Shown here: in pieces, positions 44,496 to 52,897 of the stretch | How the letters are laid out: the number at the start of each line of letters is the position of its first letter | How positions within the stretch are numbered: position 1 is the first letter of the stretch | DNA from: Arthrobacter sp. efr-133-R2A-120 | GTDB taxonomy: Bacteria; Actinomycetota; Actinomycetes; Actinomycetales; Micrococcaceae | Assembly: GCF_030209835.1 (NCBI RefSeq) | Contig: NZ_JARVRF010000036.1 | Coordinates: forward strand, 1-64,000 | Length of the DNA: 64,000 bases | Reading direction: 5' to 3' | Notes under the pieces: generated by a model | What the model saw: only the letters and a program-made list of their open reading frames with translations | Told to the model about the DNA's origin: nothing | Databases searched by the model: none | Position numbers and translations under genes: made by a program

Positions 44496-45113
44496 ATGTC
44501 TGAACCCATCAAGATCGGCATCGGCGGACCGGTAGGCGCCGGCAAGACCCAGCTCGTGGAGCGCCTGACCCGCCACATGAGCCGGGAAATCTCCATGGCC
44601 GCCATCACCAACGACATCTACACGATCGAAGACGCCAAAATCCTCGCGGCCAACGGCATCCTGCCCGAAGACCGCATCATCGGCGTCGAAACCGGCGGCT
44701 GCCCGCACACCGCCATCCGCGAAGACACCTCCATGAACACGGCGGCCATCGAGGAACTCAAGAAGCGCCACCCGGACCTGCAGGTGATCTTCGTCGAATC
44801 CGGGGGCGACAACCTCTCCGCCACATTCAGCCCCGAACTCGTGGACTTCTCGATCTACATCATTGACGTCGCCCAGGGCGAGAAAATCCCCCGCAAGGCC
44901 GGCCAAGGCATGATCAAGTCGGACCTGTTCATCATCAACAAGACCGACCTCGCCCCCTTCGTCGGGGCCGACCTGTCAGTGATGGAGCGGGACTCCAAGG
45001 AATTCCGCGGCGACAAGCCCTTCTGCTTCACGAACCTCAAGACCGACGAAGGGCTCGACAAGGTCATCGCATGGATGCGGCACGATGTCCTGATGCTCGA
45101 CCTGGCGCAATGA
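44496..45113 (+). CDS. ureG: Urease accessory GTPase UreG
   Basis: UreG is a SIMIBI-class GTPase supplying energy for nickel insertion into urease. The 205 residues have the P-loop GGPVGAGKTQL (10-20), the metal-binding GGCPH (CPH), the ESGGDNLSATF segment and the NKTDLAP base-recognition motif. GGAGG is seven bases before the ATG. It overlaps ureD by ATGA. Confidence 0.97.
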   Translation: MSEPIKIGIGGPVGAGKTQLVERLTRHMSREISMAAITNDIYTIEDAKILAANGILPEDRIIGVETGGCPHTAIREDTSMNTAAIEELKKRHPDLQVIFVESGGDNLSATFSPELVDFSIYIIDVAQGEKIPRKAGQGMIKSDLFIINKTDLAPFVGADLSVMERDSKEFRGDKPFCFTNLKTDEGLDKVIAWMRHDVLMLDLAQ

Positions 45114-46147
45114 GCACGACGGCGACGGCGGCTGAGCTTCCTCCGGCGGTTGGGTCGCCTCCGGCGGCTCCGCCGGATTTGGGGCCGTGCCCGTCCCCAG
45201 CCGCTCCCAACTCTCGCAAGCTCGAGTCGGGGCCCTCGCGGCAGTGGGCCCATCGCGGTGCCCACCACGCCGCGGCCCCCAAATCCGGCTTCGCCGCCTC
45301 TTCGACTAGCTCACTCCGGGGGGAGCTCAGACTGCGGGTCGCCGAACGTGCTGGTCGTTCCGTGGCCGTGCAGCAGTTTCATCAGGGTGCCTTGCGGGTT
45401 TTGAGACCGCATTACTTGGATGAGAGCGGGCAGGTTTGTTATGTCGTGGTCAACCCTGGTGGGGCGTATTTGGGGGCGGATCTCTATGTTGTGGACGTGG
45501 AGGTGGAGGCGGGGGCTTCGTTGCTTTTGACGACGCAGTCGGCCACGAAGATCTATCGGACTCCGGGGTCGTTTGCCGAGCAGCGGATGACTATCCGGCT
45601 GGGGGAGGGGGCGGAACTGGAGTTGGCACCTGACCAGCTCATCGCCTACCGGGAGGCCAGCTATCGGCAGGACACGCACATCACTGTGCACCCGACGTCG
45701 AGCCTCGTCATGGCGGAAGTCATCACTCCGGGCTGGTCCCCGGATGGCGCTTCTTTCAAGTACAAGGAACTCCGGCTCCGGAACGAGATCCAGGTGGAGG
45801 GCGACGACGGCGCGGCGCTGCTTGCGCTCGACAACCTCCTGATCCGGCCGCCCCTGGGCGATGTGACCGGAATGGGCTTCATGGAGGGGTACAGCCACCT
45901 GGGTTCGCTCGTTGTGGTGGATCCGCGGGTTGACCAGGCGCTCGCCGACGAACTGCACCGGCTGACGGCGGGGTATGAGGCGTACTCGGGTTTGTCGTTG
46001 ACCCGAACCCTTGCGGGCACGACGGGCCTGGTCCTACGATCCCTCTCGAACAGCACCGAGGAACTGAATCGATTGCTCGGTGCCTGTACTGGCCTTTTGC
46101 GCGAACGCTGGTACGGCAGGGCGCCGCTGAACCTCAGGAAGTACTGA
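45110..46147 (+). CDS. ureD: Urease accessory protein UreD with repeat-encoded N-terminal extension
   Basis: UreD (UreH) is the scaffold that holds UreF and UreG on apo-urease. The ATG at 45110 overlaps the ureG stop and gives 345 residues. UreD similarity begins only near residue 68 (LRGELRLRVAERAGRSVAVQQFHQGALRVLRPHYL). The first 67 residues, rich in A, P and S, are encoded largely by the repeat at 45163-45298, which has stayed in frame. The middle of the gene (to about 45640) has T/G-ending codons. It overlaps the nickel transporter start by one base. Confidence 0.92.
   Translation: MSTTATAAELPPAVGSPPAAPPDLGPCPSPAAPNSRKLESGPSRQWAHRGAHHAAAPKSGFAASSTSSLRGELRLRVAERAGRSVAVQQFHQGALRVLRPHYLDESGQVCYVVVNPGGAYLGADLYVVDVEVEAGASLLLTTQSATKIYRTPGSFAEQRMTIRLGEGAELELAPDQLIAYREASYRQDTHITVHPTSSLVMAEVITPGWSPDGASFKYKELRLRNEIQVEGDDGAALLALDNLLIRPPLGDVTGMGFMEGYSHLGSLVVVDPRVDQALADELHRLTAGYEAYSGLSLTRTLAGTTGLVLRSLSNSTEELNRLLGACTGLLRERWYGRAPLNLRKY
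45163..45298. repeat. Palindromic GTGGGCCC element inside ureD
   Basis: Left arm 45163-45187 and right arm 45273-45298 are complementary over about 25 bp with one bulge and a 3-base mismatch. The sequence between starts TGCCCG and ends GCGGTGCCCACCACGC as in the ureE-ureF copy. It also contains the CTCGCAAGCTCGAG...GTGGGCCC module shared with 29796 and 61348. It is translated in frame as part of UreD. Confidence 0.75.
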
Positions 46148-47190
46148 TGACTTCACTCGCCGAGTTCGCTTCGATGTATCGCCAGCGTGAGCATCTCCCG
46201 ATGAAGTCGCGCCTCGCGTTCATGTTCGGTTCCGTCGTCCTCCTGCACCTTGCCGCCGTCGTATTCCTGCTGGTGGGTGGTGCCGGTGGCGGCCAGCCTC
46301 TGGCGCTGGGCCTCGTGCTGACGGCGTATGTGGCCGGTATCAAGCACAGCTACGACTGGGATCACATCGCCGCGATCGACAATTCCACACGAAAATTCGT
46401 GGCACAGCACAAGGACCCCGTGAGTGTCGGCTTCGCCTTCAGCCTGGGCCACAGCTCCGTGGTGATTCTGGCCGGGGTGATGGTGGTCGGCGGCGCCAGC
46501 CTCGTGGGCCAGCTCATGGAGGACGGCACCACCGGACACCTCGTGCTGGGGCTGATCGGCAGCGGCGTGTCCGGGCTCTTCCTTCTGGCCATGGGCATCT
46601 TCAACGGGTCGGCGTTCCTCCGCACGATGCAGTTGTACCGCGCCGCCCAGGCCGGCGGCGAGATCGCCGTCGACGACCTCGAAACCAAAGGGTTCATCGC
46701 GCGGCTCTTGGCCAAGCCGCTATCCAAGGTCCAGCGTCCGCGGAACATCTATGTGATCGGGTTCTTGTTCGGGCTCGGCTTCGACACCGCCACCACCATC
46801 GGGCTGCTGGTGCTCACGACGGCGGCGTCGCTCGCGGGCGTGTCCGTGCTCGCCCTCCTGGCGCTGCCGCTCGCTTTCACCGCGGCGATGACCCTTTGCG
46901 ATTCCATCAACGGCGTGGCCATGATGCGCATGTACAAATCCGCCATCCATGATCCCCAGCGCAAGCTTGGATTCAACGCCATCATCACCGGCATCTCGGC
47001 CTTCTCGGCCCTGTTCATCTCGGTCATCACGCTGGGCGGCTTCCTCAATGCGGCCTTTGGACTGAGCGATCCTGTCACCACGTGGCTGGGCGAAATTGAC
47101 CTCGGCGACGCCGGTCTGGTGCTGATTGCGCTGTTCGCCGTCGTTTGGGTGGTTGCGGCCCTGCGATTCCGGGCGGCGCGGCGCCGCTAG
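46147..47190 (+). CDS. Nickel/cobalt transporter, NiCoT family
   Basis: A 347-residue membrane permease importing Ni2+ (or Co2+) for urease. The NiCoT signature is seen as AGIKHSYDWDHIAAIDNSTRKF, with the later FxLGHSSVV and LFGLGFDTATTI motifs, and eight helices are expected. It is coupled to ureD by one-base overlap, which makes nickel the probable substrate. Its stop shares CTAG with the convergent PHP gene. Confidence 0.94.
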   Translation: MTSLAEFASMYRQREHLPMKSRLAFMFGSVVLLHLAAVVFLLVGGAGGGQPLALGLVLTAYVAGIKHSYDWDHIAAIDNSTRKFVAQHKDPVSVGFAFSLGHSSVVILAGVMVVGGASLVGQLMEDGTTGHLVLGLIGSGVSGLFLLAMGIFNGSAFLRTMQLYRAAQAGGEIAVDDLETKGFIARLLAKPLSKVQRPRNIYVIGFLFGLGFDTATTIGLLVLTTAASLAGVSVLALLALPLAFTAAMTLCDSINGVAMMRMYKSAIHDPQRKLGFNAIITGISAFSALFISVITLGGFLNAAFGLSDPVTTWLGEIDLGDAGLVLIALFAVVWVVAALRFRAARRR

Positions 47191-48212
47191 TCGGGCTGGA
47201 GCCACTCCAGTAGCCGATCCAATGCCCAAGTCGTGATGATCCGATCGGCGGGTACGCCGTTGGCTTCCGCCCGCTCCGCACCGTACTGCAGGAAGTCGAG
47301 CTGGCCGGGGGCATGGGCGTCACTGTCGATGCTGAAGAGGCAGCCGGCGTCGAGGGCAATTTGAATCAATTCGTCCGGCGGGTCCTGGCGCTCGGGCCGC
47401 GAATTGATCTCGACGGCGACCGAGTGTTCCGCGCACGACGCGAACACCTTTTCGGCGTCGAACTCCGACGGAGGCCGGGTTCCTCGCGATCCCTTGACCA
47501 AGCGGCCGGTGCAGTGCCCGAGGACGTTCGTGTGCGGGTTTTCGATGGCGGTGAGCATGCGCCGGGTCATGGGCCCTTTGTCGGACCGGAGCTTCGAGTG
47601 GACACTGGCCACCACAACGTCCAGTTGGCTCAGCAGTTCCGCGGACTGGTCAAGCTCTCCGTCTTCAAGGATGTCCACTTCGATGCCGGCCAACAGCCGA
47701 AAGCCGGGATCCTGCCCGTTTTGCCCGTTGATCCCATCCACAATAGTGAGTTGTTCCATCAAACGCTCGGGACTGAGCCCGTTGGCGATGGTGAGGTTGG
47801 GGGAGTGATCGGTCAACGCAATATATTCCCGTCCGAGTATACGAGCCGCGTCGGCCATAACCTCGATCGGCGAGCCGCCGTCGGACCAGTTGCTGTGGCT
47901 GTGCAGATCGCCCCGGAGCTCGGCGTGCAGCTTGTGGCCACCCTTGACCAAGGGTTCGGCGCCACGACGACGGAGGTTTTCAAGGTAGTCCGGAACGGTG
48001 CCGCTCAGGGCTTGGCTGATCACCTCGAAAGTCCTACTGCCGATTCCCTTGGTTCGCTTGAGGCGGCCATCCTTGACCCGGGCGGCCAGTTCCTCTTGGC
48101 TCAGGCCGGCAATGATGCCCGCGGCCCGGCGGAACGCCTGGACCTTGAAGCTGTCCGCGAGTTCCCGTTCCAGCCAGAAGGCGGTTTCGTTGAGCGCGTC
48201 TACGGCGTCCAT
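47187..48212 (-). CDS. PHP domain protein with HhH region (PolX-like)
   Basis: A 341-residue protein resembling the PolX C-terminal half without its polymerase domain. The N-terminal helix-hairpin-helix (KRTKGIGSRTFEVISQAL) is followed by a PHP phosphoesterase domain with metal ligands in LRGDLHSHSNWSDG, ALTDHSP, GIEVDIL, ASVHSKL and DSDAHAPGQ. A role in DNA repair or nucleotide phosphate removal is likely by family. It is transcribed divergently from malQ across repeat array 1. Confidence 0.9.
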   Translation of the reverse strand: MDAVDALNETAFWLERELADSFKVQAFRRAAGIIAGLSQEELAARVKDGRLKRTKGIGSRTFEVISQALSGTVPDYLENLRRRGAEPLVKGGHKLHAELRGDLHSHSNWSDGGSPIEVMADAARILGREYIALTDHSPNLTIANGLSPERLMEQLTIVDGINGQNGQDPGFRLLAGIEVDILEDGELDQSAELLSQLDVVVASVHSKLRSDKGPMTRRMLTAIENPHTNVLGHCTGRLVKGSRGTRPPSEFDAEKVFASCAEHSVAVEINSRPERQDPPDELIQIALDAGCLFSIDSDAHAPGQLDFLQYGAERAEANGVPADRIITTWALDRLLEWLQPD

Positions 48213-48248
48213 GGCTCAATCATGTACCACGCCGCGCCCAGGCGCATG

Positions 48249-48481
48249 TGAGCGAGCGTTTGGGTTTAGGGGCCTATATCTGAGCGAGGGTTCGAGCCTT
48301 CCGACGCTCGCTCACGTATGTGGGGTCTACGACTGACGCTCGCTCAGATCATGTGAGCGAGGGTTTGGGTTTAGGGAGCTATATCTGAGCGAGGGTTTGG
48401 GGTTGGGGGCCCATAGGTGAGCGAGGGTTTGGGGTTTGGGGCCCATATGTGAGCGAGGGTTCCGGAATGGGGCGTCATGCT
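48249..48481. repeat. 32-bp repeat array 1 with orientation reversals
   Basis: Units start at 48249, 48281 (cut to 23 bp), 48304 and 48336 (reverse orientation), then 48354, 48386, 48418 and 48450. The spacing is exactly 32 bp except at the flips. The reversal at 48336-48363 reads ACGCTCGCTCAGATC then ATGTGAGCGAGGG. It fills most of the gap between the divergent PHP and malQ genes. Confidence 0.9.
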
Positions 48482-48599
48482 GTCGGAATAACTGGGACGG
48501 CCACCACCGCCCTGCAATAATCGGAACCAGTTGCCTCGCTTGAGTTGCACGCGGGGCGGTATGCACCTTCGGACGAATCACATCGCAGACGAGGCGGAC

Positions 48600-50792
48600 A
48601 TGACCAACACTCCCATCCAGCAGGCCACCGACACCACGGCGATGCCACCCGCTACGAACCCCGCCATTGACGAGGACTTGCTTCACCGGCTCGCGGATGC
48701 TCACGGCGTCGGGACGGCGTTCTACGGCTGGGATGGGCTGCAACACGACGTTTCGCCCACCACGTTGATCCAAGTGCTGGGCGCGCTGGGAGTCGCCGCA
48801 CATTCCAACGAGCAGATCGAAGCGGCCCTTGCGGACGCGGAACTGGCGCCGTGGCGGCGGATGCTGCCGCCCGCCGTCGTCGTCCAGGAGGGAACGACGG
48901 CGGCTGTACACATCCACGTCCGCGACGGTTCGCCTGCGCGCCTGACGATCTCGCTCGAGGACGGAACGGAACTCGCGGCCACCCAACAGGAAGACTGGGC
49001 TTCGCCGCGCGGCGTGGATGGAGTGCCCACAGGCCGCGCCACTTTTGAGGTGCCGGCCGGGTTGCCGCTCGGCTGGCATTCGCTCACGGCCGAGTCCGAC
49101 GGCGTGACGGCCACCGCGGTGCTGGCCGTGGTTCCGGCCAAGTTGCAGACGGCAGCACAGCTCGAGGAACGCCGCGGCTGGGGACTCGCGACGCAATTGT
49201 ACTCGGTACGCTCGAAGCGCTCATGGGGCATCGGGGATTTCGCGGACTTGGCCGATTTGGCGTCGCTGGCCGGCACGCGCGGGGCCGACTACGTCCTCGT
49301 GAACCCCCTGCATGCCGCAGATCCGGTGCCTCCGGTTCAAGCGTCGCCGTATTCTCCGTCCACAAGGCGATTCTTCAACCCCCTCTACATTCGAATCGAA
49401 TCCATTCCCGAACTGGCATATGTGAAGCTGCGAAAGCGGGCCACCGTGGACCGGCTGTTGGATGACGTCCACGCGCTCAACAAGGACGCGGAACGGCTGG
49501 ACCGGGACCAGATCTTCGCCGCCAAGCTCGCAGCCCTGGAACTCCTTCACACGGTCAAGCTTTCTCCGGCCCGGCAGCGCGCCTTCGAGGAATTTTGCCG
49601 CGAGTCCGGCCCGGGCCTGGACGATTTCGCCCTTTGGTGCGCCATCCGCGAGGACCGATCGCCGGACGACCCCTTCTGGCAGGATCCCGCGGCCACGCTC
49701 GGTTCTCCGAAGCTTGAGTCGATGCGCCAGTCCCTGGCCGATCGGATCGGTTTCCACCGCTGGCTTCAGTGGATCTGCGATGAACAGCTCGAGTCAGCCC
49801 AGGCCGCGGCGAAGCGATCCGGCATGCGGCTGGGAGTGGTGCACGATCTCGCCGTCGGGGCGGACCTGAGCAGCGCCGACGCCTGGACCCTGCGCAGCAG
49901 CTTCGCGCCGGGTGTCAGCGTGGGAGCACCACCGGACATGTACAACCAGCTCGGACAGAACTGGAACCAGCCGCCCTGGCACCCGGTCCGTTTGGCGGAG
50001 GCGGGCTACGCGCCGTTGCGAGCGATGCTCTCCACCGTCCTCCGCCATGCCGGCGGAATCCGCGTCGACCACATCCTGGGGCTGTTCCGCTTGTGGTGGG
50101 TACCTGCCGGCAACTCCGCCCGCGACGGCGCCTACGTCCGCTACGACCACGAGGCCCTGATCGGCATCCTTGCTTTGGAAGCGCACCGCGCGGGAGCGGT
50201 GGTCATCGGCGAAGACCTTGGCGTTTTCGAGCCGTGGGTGCGGGACTATCTTGCGGCCCGAGGCATCCTGGGCACGTCGATCCTTTGGTTCGAGTACGAC
50301 GGCGACTCGCCCCTGCCGCCCGAACGTTACCGAACGCAGGCACTCGCCAGTGTCAACACCCACGACCTCCCGCCGACCGCCGGATACCTCGCAGGCGATC
50401 ACGTGGATCTCAGGAACCAACTGGGCTTGCTTGAACGAAGCGTGGCCGAGGAACGGGCCGAGCACGAGGCCAGCCTGGACAAGATGATGGGGTTGCTGCG
50501 GGAACGGGGCCTGCTGCCTGCCGACGGAAAAGCGCTTGGTGAGGAGCAGGTCATTGAGGCGCTGCATCGTCTGCTGGCCCTTGCACCGTCGGTCCTGTTG
50601 GGCGTTGCGTTAGTGGATGCCGTAGGGGAGCGGAGGGTGCAGAACCAGCCGGGAACGACGTCGGAGGTCTACCCCAACTGGCAAGTGCCACTCGCCGACG
50701 AACGCGGACGCGCGGTGCTGATCGATGACCTTGATGCCAACCCTCGGTTCAACTCTTTGCTCGCGGCCGTGGACGAGGCTGTACGGGGTTAG
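48600..50792 (+). CDS. malQ: 4-alpha-glucanotransferase (amylomaltase)
   Basis: MalQ (GH77) transfers maltodextrin chains between glucans. The ATG at 48600 gives 730 residues, within the long bacterial type; an N-terminal domain of about 150 residues precedes the barrel. The catalytic nucleophile is Asp490 (IRVDHILGLFRLWW), the acid/base Glu538 (IGEDLG) and the third carboxylate Asp589 (NTHDLPPT). Array 1 lies upstream and array 2 downstream. Confidence 0.95.
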   Translation: MTNTPIQQATDTTAMPPATNPAIDEDLLHRLADAHGVGTAFYGWDGLQHDVSPTTLIQVLGALGVAAHSNEQIEAALADAELAPWRRMLPPAVVVQEGTTAAVHIHVRDGSPARLTISLEDGTELAATQQEDWASPRGVDGVPTGRATFEVPAGLPLGWHSLTAESDGVTATAVLAVVPAKLQTAAQLEERRGWGLATQLYSVRSKRSWGIGDFADLADLASLAGTRGADYVLVNPLHAADPVPPVQASPYSPSTRRFFNPLYIRIESIPELAYVKLRKRATVDRLLDDVHALNKDAERLDRDQIFAAKLAALELLHTVKLSPARQRAFEEFCRESGPGLDDFALWCAIREDRSPDDPFWQDPAATLGSPKLESMRQSLADRIGFHRWLQWICDEQLESAQAAAKRSGMRLGVVHDLAVGADLSSADAWTLRSSFAPGVSVGAPPDMYNQLGQNWNQPPWHPVRLAEAGYAPLRAMLSTVLRHAGGIRVDHILGLFRLWWVPAGNSARDGAYVRYDHEALIGILALEAHRAGAVVIGEDLGVFEPWVRDYLAARGILGTSILWFEYDGDSPLPPERYRTQALASVNTHDLPPTAGYLAGDHVDLRNQLGLLERSVAEERAEHEASLDKMMGLLRERGLLPADGKALGEEQVIEALHRLLALAPSVLLGVALVDAVGERRVQNQPGTTSEVYPNWQVPLADERGRAVLIDDLDANPRFNSLLAAVDEAVRG

Positions 50793-50837
50793 GCAACGCA
50801 TCGAGGCGTGAAATCTCGCCCTTTGGCCCTCCCCGCG

Positions 50838-50950
50838 ACGCTCGCTCACCTTTGGGCCGTTTCAGTTGAACGCTCGCTCACCTTGATGAGCGAGCGTTCC
50901 CGATTTTGGCCGCATATGTGAGCGAGCGTCGCCGTTTTGGCCCGTCAGGG
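50838..50950. repeat. 32-bp repeat array 2 with one flip
   Basis: Units start at 50838 and 50870 (ACGCTCGCTCACC orientation), reverse at 50870-50897 (ACGCTCGCTCACCTTGATGAGCGAGCGT, split here as two 14-base halves), then continue at 50887 and 50919 (TGAGCGAGCGT orientation). It lies between the convergent malQ and lactonase genes and covers the lactonase stop. Confidence 0.88.
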
Positions 50951-52015
50951 AGCTATAACCAAAGCGGTGGGGGAACCCGTGTTCAGCTGGTCCAGGACCT
51001 CGCCCGGGATGCCGGTGGCAGGGTCCAGGGCGAACGTGGTGACTTGGTTGGAACGTTCGTGCGCGACGTGGAGCCAGCCGTCGCGGACCAAGTGGTGTCG
51101 GGGCCAGTCTCCTCCGCTGGGCACGTCAGCCACGGGCCGGAGCCGGGTTCCGCTGCCCTCGACGGCCAACACCGAGATCCGGTTGGAGCCGCGGATACCC
51201 GTGTAGACGAAGCGATTGTCCGGCGACAGCGCGATTTCGGCCGCGGCGTCGCCGTCGGCGGCCCCACCGGCCGTCGCAGGACCGCGACGGTGGAGCACAA
51301 AGCGACCGTCCGCGCCGGGCAGGAGCACCACCACTTCGATGGAGTACTCGGTCACCACGAAGACCGCGTCGGCGGAGGGGTGCTGGACCAAGTGCCGCGG
51401 ACCGCTGCCCACGGGGAGCGCGACTTCGTGGTCCTTGAGCAGGCCGGTGTCGGGGAAGTAATTCCACACCCGTACGAGGTCGAAGCCGAGGTCCGTGGTC
51501 ATGATCCGGCCATCCTCGAGCATGAGGCTTGCGTGGGCGCGGCTCACCCGGGCGCCGCCCGTGGCAATGTCGATGCCGCCGTCGACGCCGGCGTGCGGGT
51601 CCTTGGCCGGCGGCGCGGCAAAGCGCGAGGTGATGCCGCCGTCGTCGTCGAGCCCGTACAGCAGCACGTTCCCGTCGCCCCAACAGTTGACCACGATGAA
51701 ACGGGCGGAAGGGTCGACGGCGACGTGGCAAGCCGCGGCTCCGGCCGGCCAAGCCTCGCCCAGGGGCTCGAGGCCGAACAGCCCGGTCCGCCGGTACGCC
51801 CGGATCGTCTGGGCGGCCTCGGCTACCGCGTAGACCACCGGCAGGGCGGGATGAACGGCAAGGAACGACGGCGACGGTGCTTCGACGGCGGTGCCCAGCC
51901 AAGCAATGCTGCCATCTTCACGCGCGGCGACTGCCCCAATGCCCATTCCGTTCCCGTCGCTGTCCGCGGTGTACGCGCCTGCCCAGATGAGCGTTCCGTC
52001 GATGTTCTCTGCCAT
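50945..52015 (-). CDS. Lactonase family protein (YbhE-like)
   Basis: A 356-residue seven-bladed beta-propeller of the lactonase / 6-phosphogluconolactonase YbhE family. Repeated blade ends (SPDNRFVYTGIRGSNRISVL; DPSARFIVVNCWGDGNVLLY; HPSADAVFVVTEYSIEVVVLL) support the fold. No signal peptide is seen. The activity on 6-phosphogluconolactone is family inference. The last codons fall within array 2. It may be co-transcribed with the aldo/keto reductase 32 bp upstream. Confidence 0.88.
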   Translation of the reverse strand: MAENIDGTLIWAGAYTADSDGNGMGIGAVAAREDGSIAWLGTAVEAPSPSFLAVHPALPVVYAVAEAAQTIRAYRRTGLFGLEPLGEAWPAGAAACHVAVDPSARFIVVNCWGDGNVLLYGLDDDGGITSRFAAPPAKDPHAGVDGGIDIATGGARVSRAHASLMLEDGRIMTTDLGFDLVRVWNYFPDTGLLKDHEVALPVGSGPRHLVQHPSADAVFVVTEYSIEVVVLLPGADGRFVLHRRGPATAGGAADGDAAAEIALSPDNRFVYTGIRGSNRISVLAVEGSGTRLRPVADVPSGGDWPRHHLVRDGWLHVAHERSNQVTTFALDPATGIPGEVLDQLNTGSPTALVIAP

Positions 52016-52047
52016 GCCGTCCTCAGTGTTGGTGAGTAGAACCTGAA

Positions 52048-52878
52048 TCAGTGTCCCTGTACGTCCGAGTCAACACCGGCATCGGCACCCGCGTCCAAAG
52101 TGGCGATCGCGGACAGGTCGTCATGGTCCAAAGCGAAGTCGAAAACGTCCAGGTTTTCCTTCATGCGCAGTGGATTGGCGGACTTCGGGATGGCCACGAG
52201 CCCCTCCTGGATGTGCCAGCGCAGCACCACCTGCCCGGGAGTCTTTCCGTGTTTCTTCCCGATCGCGGCCAAGACCGGGGCATTCAGGAGATCGCGGCCG
52301 GCCCCCAACGGACTGTACGATTCCGTGGCGATGCCATGGTTGCCGTTGAAGGCTCGCTCATCGATCCGCGTGATGGGCGGTGAGATTTGGATTTGGTTGA
52401 CGGCCGGCACCACCGAGGTTTCCTCAAGGAGCCGCTCGAGGTGCGAGGGCTTGAAGTTGGACACGCCGATCGAACGCACCTTCCCCTCAGCCTGCAGCCG
52501 CTCGAAAGTCTCCCAGGTGGACACGAATTCATTCCGTTGGGGGAGCGGCCAATGGATCAACAAGAGGTCCACGTAGTCCAGTCCGAGGCGCTTGAGGGAG
52601 CCCTCGAGCCCCTCGACGGCGCGATCGCGGCCCTGGTGTGTGCCGTCCAGTTTGGTGGCGATGAACAGTTCCTCGCGCGGGATGCCGCAGTCCCGCACGC
52701 CTTGCCCGACGCCGGCCTCGTTACCGTAGCGGTACGCCGTGTCGACGTGCCGGTAGCCAAGCTCGACGGCGGACACCACCGCCGCGGCGACCTGGGCGTC
52801 GTCGAGCGGCCAGGTCCCGAGGCCGATCTGCGGAATGGCATTACCGTCATTGAGCCTGACGGTCGGAGCAAGTGCCAT
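52048..52878 (-). CDS. Aldo/keto reductase (AKR5-like)
   Basis: A 276-residue NADPH-dependent TIM-barrel reductase. The tetrad is visible as Asp/Tyr in HVDTAYRYGNEAGVG, Lys in ATKLDG and His in LLIHWPLP; the cofactor-binding IPKSANPLRMKENL is near the end. It is similar to 2,5-diketo-gluconate reductase type enzymes, but the substrate is open. It is one of three reductases in a minus-strand series starting at 55751. Confidence 0.93.
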   Translation of the reverse strand: MALAPTVRLNDGNAIPQIGLGTWPLDDAQVAAAVVSAVELGYRHVDTAYRYGNEAGVGQGVRDCGIPREELFIATKLDGTHQGRDRAVEGLEGSLKRLGLDYVDLLLIHWPLPQRNEFVSTWETFERLQAEGKVRSIGVSNFKPSHLERLLEETSVVPAVNQIQISPPITRIDERAFNGNHGIATESYSPLGAGRDLLNAPVLAAIGKKHGKTPGQVVLRWHIQEGLVAIPKSANPLRMKENLDVFDFALDHDDLSAIATLDAGADAGVDSDVQGH

Positions 52879-52897
52879 GGTCCTGTCCTTTCAGTTG

